Position numbers and translations under genes: made by a program. Under the pieces are notes generated by a model. It had not been told where the DNA came from. It made no database searches and saw only the letters and a program-made list of their open reading frames with translations. Below, piece by piece: positions 21,307 to 26,648 of a DNA stretch of 26,648 nt. The DNA comes from a virus, in IMG/VR virus record IMGVR_UViG_3300037480_000159, positions 1 through 26,648 of that record; one strand, 5' to 3'. Position 1 is the first letter of the stretch, and every line of letters begins with the position of its first letter.

Positions 21307-22020
21307 TTAATTCAATGCGAATACTTTCCTTTTTATCAAAAAGAATGCATTGATAAAACTTCCATGATCTAATTCCAAATTTACCCCATGGGTTTTTTTA
21401 TTTCCGAACATCCCGTATTTTTCATCGTCTAAGCTATCGCCATTTAAAATTCTAAGAAACTTCACTAAGTTTGCATATCCATTGGGGTGTCCATCTCCGT
21501 CGTTATATTTGCTCATGCCATACACATGATATTGGGTTCCGCAATAATCATAGAAAATATCATGTAAACATTGGGGCATTTTGATTAATTTAATTGCTTC
21601 AAATATCTCTTCTGCATACCATTCTTGACAACAAATCTCTTTACTAATTTCAGTTATTTTACCGATTAAGATTTTTTTAGAATATTCAATGACACCAGGC
21701 CCCGTAGCTAAAGATTCTTTCCATTGTTTGGCGGCATTTAAAATTATATCGTTAAATTCATTAATGTACGCAGCAATAGATTCCTTTTCCCTTTCGATTC
21801 GCTTGGCATTCGTCCAATGGCTGCATAAAGTAGCCTGGAATGCGTTTAACTCAAGTTCGGTACATTTTTTTTTAACGATGCTATCCCTATACTCACAGTA
21901 TCCGAGACATAGAACACTACAATGGATATTCCCTTCGCACTTATCAAACCCCAAATGGCATGTCGGTCTCATTTGATGCCTGTAATTACCGTCACTGCAA
22001 CTCCGATCTAATTCATCCAT
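21307..22020 (-). CDS. Cysteine-rich hypothetical protein, first gene of the minus-strand cassette
   Basis: This 237-aa protein has its own promoter and a GGAGG site. The first 75 residues hold many cysteines and histidines (CSDGNYRHQMRPTCHLGF, KCEGNIHCSVLCLGYCEY, KKKC, LCSHW), which suggests zinc or iron-sulfur binding. The middle is helical. The last part (GDGHPNGYANLVKFLRILNG, then a beta end) is unassigned. No known family is recognised. It may be a sensor or anti-repressor for the two small DNA-binding-like proteins behind it; that is inference from order only. Confidence 0.5.
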   Translation of the reverse strand: MDELDRSCSDGNYRHQMRPTCHLGFDKCEGNIHCSVLCLGYCEYRDSIVKKKCTELELNAFQATLCSHWTNAKRIEREKESIAAYINEFNDIILNAAKQWKESLATGPGVIEYSKKILIGKITEISKEICCQEWYAEEIFEAIKLIKMPQCLHDIFYDYCGTQYHVYGMSKYNDGDGHPNGYANLVKFLRILNGDSLDDEKYGMFGNKKTHGVNLELDHGSFINAFFLIKRKVFALN

Positions 22021-22035
22021 ATTTCACCTCCACTA

Positions 22036-22047
22036 ATAGTATACTAT
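22036..22047. promoter_or_regulatory. 12-base palindrome on the minus-strand -10, operator candidate
   Basis: ATAGTATACTAT is a perfect palindrome that includes the TATACT -10 of the minus-strand promoter. A dimeric repressor bound here would block that promoter. Confidence 0.45.
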
Positions 22048-22066
22048 AGGTTTACCTTTTTGTCAA
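22038..22066 (-). promoter_or_regulatory. Minus-strand sigma-70 promoter of the cassette
   Basis: Read on the minus strand: TTGACA (22061-22066), a 17-base spacer, then TATACT (22038-22043). The -35 is consensus and the -10 near consensus. The gene starts at 22020, with GGAGG in between, so the leader is only about 10 bases. Confidence 0.75.
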
Positions 22067-22101
22067 CAAAATTAACGCTAAAAATAAAATAGTTGACAAA
22101 T
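22059..22101. repeat. Inverted repeat covering both divergent -35 boxes
   Basis: TTTGTCAAC (22059-22067) and GTTGACAAA (22093-22101) form a perfect 9-base inverted repeat. Each arm contains the TTGACA of one promoter, so the symmetry may be a consequence of the promoters or a bound operator. Confidence 0.6.
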
Positions 22102-22122
22102 TCCAAAAATTATATTATTATT
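22094..22122 (+). promoter_or_regulatory. Sigma-70 promoter P4 of the capsid operon
   Basis: TTGACA (22094-22099), a 17-base spacer, and TATTAT (22117-22122), followed 5 bases later by ATG 22128. It begins AGTTGA like the sites at 4871, 5878 and 9871. It would drive scaffold, coat and tail genes. Confidence 0.7.
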
Positions 22123-22126
22123 TCAT

Positions 22127-22162
22127 ATGAACCAGATTGAGTTCATAGGAACACGGTTCATA
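22127..22162 (+). promoter_or_regulatory. 5' hairpin next to the scaffold ribosome site
   Basis: TATGAACC (22127-22134) and GGTTCATA (22155-22162) form an 8-base stem. Inside it GTTC-ATAG-GAAC (22141-22152) forms a second small hairpin. The stem sits at the predicted transcript 5' end and its last base abuts AAGGAG (22162-22167). It could stabilise the message or control ribosome access. Confidence 0.55.
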
Positions 22163-22193
22163 AGGAGTAATAATGACAGACATTGCAACTGAT
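22128..22193 (+). CDS. Possible 21-aa leaderless leader peptide
   Basis: ATG 22128 lies 5 bases after the P4 -10 and opens 21 codons (MNQIEFIGTRFIRSNN...), running over the scaffold ribosome site and stopping inside the scaffold gene in another frame. It is supported only by the repeated promoter-ATG layout. Confidence 0.2.
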
Positions 22194-22844
22194 AGCGTTC
22201 AGCCAGGGGTTGAGCCTATCATAAATAGTCAAGCCCAGGGGGCAGCCGAACCGGTGGCCGGGGAGGATTTGGAAGGAATTAAAAAAAACAGGGATGATAT
22301 TTTGGCAGAAAAAAAGCAGGTTTCGGCTGATTTGAAAAAAGCAAATGCAGAACTTGAAAAAATAAAGAAATCCCAAGCTGAATCTGAGAAAAAAGCACTA
22401 TTAGAACAAGAAAAATTCAAAGACCTTTATGAAATGGGAAAAGTCGAAAATGAAAAGATTCAAGCCACAATTGCAGAAAGCGAAAAAAAAAGTAATTTTA
22501 AAGACGCCGCTATGCTTGCAGGAATACAACCAAAGTTCTTAAAATTTGTAATGGCAGAAATGAGCCAGGTTGAATTCGATGAAACCGGGAACCCCACGAA
22601 TGCAGGAGCATTTTTCGTGGGTTTCAAAGAGTTATATCCCCAATTTTTTAATCCTGAGAATGGCGCCGTCCCAATACCAAAAACGGACAGTGCCAAAACA
22701 AATTTGACCGGCACGCAACAAAAACCTATAACCCCAGCATGGATAAAATCAATGCAACCGAAAATACCCAATATGACACCTGACGAATATAGAGATTTTA
22801 GAAATAAAATAGATACAGCAAGGGAAGCCGGCCAAATTCAATAA
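22173..22844 (+). CDS. Phage scaffolding protein
   Basis: This 223-aa protein has AAGGAG 5 bases before its ATG. A short disordered start (1-35) is followed by a long coiled coil rich in Lys, Glu and Ala (about 35-110, e.g. LKKANAELEKIKKSQAESEKK). A C-terminal part (PNMTPDEYRDFRNKIDTARE) could contact the coat protein. This composition and the position directly before the coat gene define phage scaffolds, which guide capsid assembly and then leave. It is the first ordinary gene after promoter P4. Confidence 0.78.
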   Translation: MTDIATDSVQPGVEPIINSQAQGAAEPVAGEDLEGIKKNRDDILAEKKQVSADLKKANAELEKIKKSQAESEKKALLEQEKFKDLYEMGKVENEKIQATIAESEKKSNFKDAAMLAGIQPKFLKFVMAEMSQVEFDETGNPTNAGAFFVGFKELYPQFFNPENGAVPIPKTDSAKTNLTGTQQKPITPAWIKSMQPKIPNMTPDEYRDFRNKIDTAREAGQIQ

Positions 22845-22866
22845 TTTTTGAAATTGGAGGCTTACC

Positions 22867-23721
22867 ATGGCTACAGAGCCATTTAACACTACGAACCAAG
22901 CAAATATAATCCCCGAAGATTTTGAAAGTACCGTTATCTATTCATATTATCAGGCTAACCATATGCTCAAATTACTGGATAGCTTTAACGTCAGGTTGGG
23001 AATGGATACTCAGAATTACCCGACCATAGAAGAGTTAACGGCAGAAGAGGTAACGGAAGGCACTGACCTGGAGGGAAAAAGTATCACTCCCGGACAAATC
23101 CAGCTCATTATGGATAAACATTACGCAGTCCCGATGACATTCACTCAAAAAGTTCTTGCTCAAAACCAATTCACGAACAGCCTTATTGATAAATATGCGA
23201 CGCGGGCAGGTGAAGCATTAGCATATACACAAGAAGGATTATTGTTGTCCCTCTATTCAAGTATGAGTCAGTCCGTATCTGGATTGACGAACTTAACGGT
23301 TGCGGCTATATTGGAAGCGAAACGTTACATTTTTCAAGCAGGTGTACCTCAATATGTTGGAGATCAGCGAGAAAAATTCGCACTCGTTGTTACGCCAAAG
23401 CAATATGAGCAAATGCTGCAAATTAACAATATTGCCACTGCTAGTACTTTTGGGGTTCCAACCGCTATCAAGGGTGTGCTTGAAGAGTTATACGGTTGCC
23501 AAATTTACGTAACCAACAATATAGCTGTTGATTCTGCATTTTACAACAATATGCTTTTCCATAAGGATTATGCAATGGTAGGTACCCAGTTGGGGGTCAA
23601 CTTTATCATTGAACCCGGGATACAACCTCACACATTATCCAGGAAAGCGAGCGTGGGCCATCTCTATGGTTACGTGGAAAAAAGGGACGGTTTAGGCGTC
23701 CGTTTACCGACTACAACTTAA
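22867..23721 (+). CDS. Major capsid protein (HK97-fold type)
   Basis: This 284-aa protein has GGAGG 6 bases before its ATG. The N-terminal arm (1-45) is followed by a segment typical of the E-loop and spine region (TEGTDLEGKSITPGQIQLIMDKHYAVPMTF). The middle has LTNLTVAAILEAKRYIFQAGVP, then REKFALVVTPKQYEQML. The last part (YGCQIYVTNNIAV, then KDYAMVGTQLGVNFIIEPG) is the A-domain pattern of coat proteins. Order after scaffold supports this strongly. No protease gene is seen, which suits a scaffold of the separate type. Confidence 0.85.
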   Translation: MATEPFNTTNQANIIPEDFESTVIYSYYQANHMLKLLDSFNVRLGMDTQNYPTIEELTAEEVTEGTDLEGKSITPGQIQLIMDKHYAVPMTFTQKVLAQNQFTNSLIDKYATRAGEALAYTQEGLLLSLYSSMSQSVSGLTNLTVAAILEAKRYIFQAGVPQYVGDQREKFALVVTPKQYEQMLQINNIATASTFGVPTAIKGVLEELYGCQIYVTNNIAVDSAFYNNMLFHKDYAMVGTQLGVNFIIEPGIQPHTLSRKASVGHLYGYVEKRDGLGVRLPTTT

Positions 23722-23733
23722 GGAGCAAATAAC

Positions 23734-24117
23734 ATGACACCAGAAATAATCATTCAAAAACCGGAAGATTTCACGCCAATTGATATTGATGTTGAAACTG
23801 GATTAAAGAAAAATCCATATAAATGGACCGTCACTGGAAAAACCGGTGAGAGCCGATATCACACTAATTACGATTACGAGGTACAGGTCAGCACCACGAA
23901 AAGTCGGAATGGGGAAGCGGCAGAGCAGATTGTACCAGTGTATCAATACCTCCGTGCAAAAGATAGGGACGGGATGATTCCGGTAAGAAAACATTTCATG
24001 AAGCATATACAACCCTTCGGATATAAAAAGAAAATTCAATTTGTTGTACCCAGTAATGTATTTAAGGAAGAAAAACAAAAGAATGGTGCAGGTCGCCCCC
24101 CCGACAAAAAAAAATAA
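23734..24117 (+). CDS. Hypothetical structural protein
   Basis: This 127-aa protein has AAGGAG upstream of its ATG. The body is beta-rich (YKWTVTGKTGESRYHTNY, then YEVQVSTTKSRNGE) and the end is basic (KQKNGAGRPPDKKK). The position between coat and connector suggests a head-associated role, for example decoration or head completion, but no family is recognised. Confidence 0.55.
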   Translation: MTPEIIIQKPEDFTPIDIDVETGLKKNPYKWTVTGKTGESRYHTNYDYEVQVSTTKSRNGEAAEQIVPVYQYLRAKDRDGMIPVRKHFMKHIQPFGYKKKIQFVVPSNVFKEEKQKNGAGRPPDKKK

Positions 24118-24132
24118 TCTATATGGATAAGC

Positions 24133-24822
24133 ATGGCGATAACTACACAGATAAGTCAAAACGAGGTGTTCAAGGCAACCGCTGAGACCCTCATTTTGAC
24201 TGTGTACGAAGACGGGGCCCTTGCCACACTTACAAATGCATCTTATATTATCTATGACAGCGGGACTACTGAAAAAGGAAGTGGGAGTATTACGCCGGGA
24301 ACCGGAACGTTGACAATCTCAATCCCAACCACTTATTATGCAGTAGTAGCGGAAAATTGCCGGGTAAAGTGGACATTCACGGCATCGGGGAAAGTGAATA
24401 CATTCCAAAACCTTTTCGATGTCGTATCAACGAAAGTGTGTAATACCGTGGTTGATGCTGATTTACTGAAAGAATACCCAGCGTTACTAAATGATTTGCC
24501 AGCAACTCAAAGTAATTATTCAACTCAAATTCATCTGGCATTTAAGAAAATGAAAAATGATGCACGATCAAGGGGTGACAAACCCCACCTCATAATTGAT
24601 TTTTCCCCAGAGCCATTCCAGGATATAATTGTGCAAAAAGCATTAGCGATAATCCATTTCAACCGGTCCCGAGAAAAGGACGATATTTGGTGGTCTCGAT
24701 ATGAAGTTCATGAACGAGAATACCAGAAATTATTCAAAAATGCAAAATTCCCATATGACTCCAATGATGACAGCGTGGTAGATGAAAAGCATAATTTCGC
24801 ATCAATACGGTTTGCCAGGTAA
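24133..24822 (+). CDS. Head-tail connector protein with N-terminal beta domain
   Basis: This 229-aa protein has two parts. Residues 1-100 are beta-rich, Ig-like (AETLILTVYEDGALATLTNA, then GTLTISIPTTYY). Residues 105-229 are helical: DADLLKEYPALLNDLPATQ, then IHLAFKKMKNDARSRGDKP, then WWSRYEVHEREYQKLF. The second part has the pattern of head-tail adaptor proteins that plug the portal (SPP1 gp15/HK97 gp6 type). The extra beta domain is not usual for that group. Confidence 0.62.
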   Translation: MAITTQISQNEVFKATAETLILTVYEDGALATLTNASYIIYDSGTTEKGSGSITPGTGTLTISIPTTYYAVVAENCRVKWTFTASGKVNTFQNLFDVVSTKVCNTVVDADLLKEYPALLNDLPATQSNYSTQIHLAFKKMKNDARSRGDKPHLIIDFSPEPFQDIIVQKALAIIHFNRSREKDDIWWSRYEVHEREYQKLFKNAKFPYDSNDDSVVDEKHNFASIRFAR

Positions 24823-24827
24823 TTGAC

Positions 24828-25271
24828 ATGGCCACATTTGGTGATATTTACGATCTGTATAACACAGAAATTGGTACCTGGACCGGGTACAATGAAAATG
24901 AAACTATAAATGATGAATCTTACCAGCCAGATACTACAGCAAATAAAGGATTTTTTCTCGAATGTAACACAAACGCACATCATGACCCGGAGGAAGGCGG
25001 AGCTATGACAGGCAAAACCGAAGTGACTGTTTTAGGATTTGCATTGAAAGTTCTCTATAAACACGATCAGGCGAACACCTTTGCACAAAATGAAAAGGCA
25101 ACTTGGAACTTAATTGACGCAGCGAAAAAACAGCTTTTTGATTTCTCTGGTGGCCGGGGCGACATTATGTTTTTTGGAACAATTGAAAAAGCGAATTTCG
25201 CAAGTGATTTCAAACTTGTGACTTTTACTTTTACGGTAATGTTTCAATGGAGTATGGAGATAGGCGGATGA
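24828..25271 (+). CDS. Tail terminator-like protein
   Basis: This 147-aa protein has a helix at the start, a beta sheet with GKTEVTVLGFALKVLYKHD (62-80), a helix (EKATWNLIDAAKKQLF) and a last strand pair (FKLVTFTFTVMFQWSME). This alpha/beta arrangement ending in a long strand is that of tail terminators that cap the tail tube. The place after the connector and before the tube protein fits. No decisive motif exists for this family. Confidence 0.5.
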   Translation: MATFGDIYDLYNTEIGTWTGYNENETINDESYQPDTTANKGFFLECNTNAHHDPEEGGAMTGKTEVTVLGFALKVLYKHDQANTFAQNEKATWNLIDAAKKQLFDFSGGRGDIMFFGTIEKANFASDFKLVTFTFTVMFQWSMEIGG

Positions 25272-25510
25272 AACAAAAAAAAACAAATCAGAAATATGGT
25301 GAGGAAAAAGAAAACCAATTTGAGTCAGCAATAAGGCCAGACCCGAAAGCACAAAAGTCGAAAGCCGTAACCAATGAACCGGAAATTATTCTTGAAGAAA
25401 AGAGCGGCGTCCGGGTATGGCAAAGCGGCTATAAATTAAAAAAAGATGAAATGATCACGCAGCACCAAAACATTCATATTGGGGCAATAGTGGTCAGGAG
25501 AAAAAAATGA
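25268..25510 (+). CDS. Hypothetical small protein
   Basis: The start at ATG 25268, in an ATGA overlap, gives 80 aa; an in-frame ATG at 25247 lies in the previous gene. The first half is highly charged and disordered (QKKTNQKYGEEKENQFESA). The second half is beta (EIILEEKSGVRVWQSGYKL, then IHIGAIVVRRKK). It is placed between the tail terminator and the tail tube. Function unknown. Confidence 0.55.
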   Translation: MKQKKTNQKYGEEKENQFESAIRPDPKAQKSKAVTNEPEIILEEKSGVRVWQSGYKLKKDEMITQHQNIHIGAIVVRRKK

Positions 25511-26523
25511 GCGTACCAAATAGACAGAATACAAATGCGATTGCACTGGGTAGCACATGGAACACAGCGCCGTCAATGAGCACAAATTCGATTTTTTACC
25601 CTCAGACAATGAGTGGACTTATCCGTGAAATTGCAGACGAAATAAATAAGGGTGCTGGGCAGGGGCTTGTTCTTCAAAGTGTGCATGGTCCGGATATGCC
25701 CAATTCCCCAAACTTTACCATTTGGGCGAACGAAGCTGACTTTGTGGCTTTACTTATAACAGCGATGCACTATGCAAACGATACCAAAACAGGTGCTGGG
25801 GACCCCTATACACACACTATGGTATTCCAGGAAGTTAGCCCTTACTTTTTTGGAATTGTGTACGAAGAGGCTAACCGGGTAAAAAGCCTTTCCTCTGCAA
25901 TGATTGACGGAATAACGGAAACTTACGAAGGGGATGCCGGGGTGCTTACCTTCAATATAACATCAAAGGGGACAACGATATTGACTGTTGCTGCAAGCAC
26001 TTTGACATATGCCACAGCAAAAGCAAAATCAACACCATTTTTGATGAAAAATACAACCCTCTGGATGAACAATCAGGCCGGTGGTGCATTAAGTAGCTCG
26101 GAGGAGGTTGAGGTAACGGACCTAATTATTACCCGCCCCCGCCCTGCAGCGACATTGCATGCAACCGGGAATAGTGTGATTTCGCAACCATTACAGGGGG
26201 ATGTCCCGGAACAAACCGTTACATTCAAAATTCCGTTGACATCCGCTGCACAGATTACATTTGCAGAAACGCTTTATGATGCATATATCGCAGAGACATT
26301 ACAGAAAATGGAAATAACAAACAGTGGTACAAGTGCGGATAGGGAGCGGAAAATCCTGGAACCACAGGTGAAATTGACGAAGGTTGACCAGCCACAGGAA
26401 GATGTCATTCCCTGTGAAGTAGAGGCCAGGTTTGAAGTGGCTGCCACAAATCCAACCGGAATGGCAAACACAGCATCGTACCTAACATGGAAAAACGACA
26501 TAGATGCAAGCCCATTAATATAA
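25507..26523 (+). CDS. Major tail (tube) protein
   Basis: This 338-aa protein has AGGAG upstream and an ATGA overlap. It is beta-rich throughout: FTIWANEADFVALLITAM (71-88), then THTMVFQEVSPYFFGIVYE, then SSAMIDGITETYEG. Late segments include EVTDLIITRPRP and a repeated-type strand run with FKIPLTSAAQITFAETLYDAY. Such long, threonine- and valine-rich beta proteins after the tail terminator are phage tail tube subunits. A tube gene implies a sipho- or myovirus. Confidence 0.65.
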   Translation: MSVPNRQNTNAIALGSTWNTAPSMSTNSIFYPQTMSGLIREIADEINKGAGQGLVLQSVHGPDMPNSPNFTIWANEADFVALLITAMHYANDTKTGAGDPYTHTMVFQEVSPYFFGIVYEEANRVKSLSSAMIDGITETYEGDAGVLTFNITSKGTTILTVAASTLTYATAKAKSTPFLMKNTTLWMNNQAGGALSSSEEVEVTDLIITRPRPAATLHATGNSVISQPLQGDVPEQTVTFKIPLTSAAQITFAETLYDAYIAETLQKMEITNSGTSADRERKILEPQVKLTKVDQPQEDVIPCEVEARFEVAATNPTGMANTASYLTWKNDIDASPLI

Positions 26524-26565
26524 AAAATAAAATAAAAGACGGTCTCATAGAGGCTAAGGAGAATT

Positions 26566-26648
26566 ATGAATTTCGAGTTACAAGAGTATAGCGTTGCGGT
26601 ATGGTCCCCTGAAATTGGTGGTAAGTTTGAAGGATTGAAGTTAAAACT
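26566..26648 (+). CDS. Partial gene at the right edge, tail protein candidate
   Basis: AAGGAG precedes ATG 26566, and 27 codons remain open to the window end (MNFELQEYSVAVWSPEIGGK...). Position after the tube gene suggests a tail assembly gene. The 5' part is too short to identify. Confidence 0.5.
   Translation, partial: MNFELQEYSVAVWSPEIGGKFEGLKLK

Noticed and set aside
21689-21976. Plus-strand frame of 95 aa inside the minus-strand cassette
   Set aside because: It is opposite the Cys-rich gene, which has its own promoter and ribosome site; no signal supports the plus-strand frame.
24308-24340. TTGACA with TATTAT 18 bases later
   Set aside because: It is inside the connector gene, has a long spacer and does not precede a gene start.
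1-26648. tRNA genes, CRISPR array or insertion sequence
   Set aside because: I saw no tRNA-like T-arm with a matching acceptor stem, no regularly spaced direct repeats, and no transposase or terminal inverted repeats.

Overview
The window is a stretch of a tailed double-stranded DNA phage or prophage (Caudoviricetes). It carries small and large terminase subunits, an SPP1-type portal, a Mu-F/SPP1-gp7-like minor head fragment, a tail-completion protein, scaffold, HK97-fold coat protein, head-tail connector, tail terminator candidate and tail tube protein. A tube protein argues for a long-tailed phage; no sheath, tape measure, integrase or tRNA is seen. The host cannot be named. The DNA is AT-rich, ribosome sites are strong (GGAGG), and promoters are of sigma-70 type. 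A coiled-coil pair at the left edge, one member with a lipobox-like cysteine, would fit spanins and so a Gram-negative host, but this is weak. Both window ends cut into genes, and no gene-free stretch exceeds 300 bases.

Layout. 1-1319: two membrane-anchored coiled-coil proteins and a small protein. 1386-7472: a modification and accessory block with a DNA methyltransferase, a second SAM methyltransferase, a DegT-type aminotransferase, an ATP-grasp ligase, and a ParB-like/PAPS-reductase-like pair resembling IbrB/IbrA. 7450-11545: packaging and portal (TerS, a small inserted gene, TerL, two small genes, portal). 11517-19687: a long run of mostly tiny genes (zinc ribbons, membrane microproteins, unknowns), with three recognisable pieces: a Mu-F-like minor head fragment, an HExxH protein fused to two DUF551-like repeats, and a tail-completion protein. 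19688-20801: two tandem paralogues resembling GT42/MAF-type proteins. 20807-22020: a three-gene cassette on the minus strand with two DNA-binding-like proteins. 22173 to the end: scaffold, coat, connector and tail genes.

Genes on the plus strand are packed with ATGA, GTGA or TAATG overlaps, which implies translational coupling. Five plus-strand promoter-like sites share the layout AGTTGA(A/C)-like -35, a 16-17 base spacer, a TATAAT-like -10, and an ATG placed 5-7 bases after the -10. The predicted transcript start therefore falls on or next to an AUG. Two of these are the starts of real genes without a good ribosome site (ATP-grasp and ParB-like). The other three open short leader frames just before a normal gene. 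One of these leaders (11702-11821) also contains a 14-base perfect inverted repeat with possible pseudoknot pairing. The capsid operon and the minus-strand cassette are divided by a compact divergent promoter region with a palindrome on one -10, an inverted repeat covering both -35 boxes, and a 5' hairpin next to the scaffold ribosome site.
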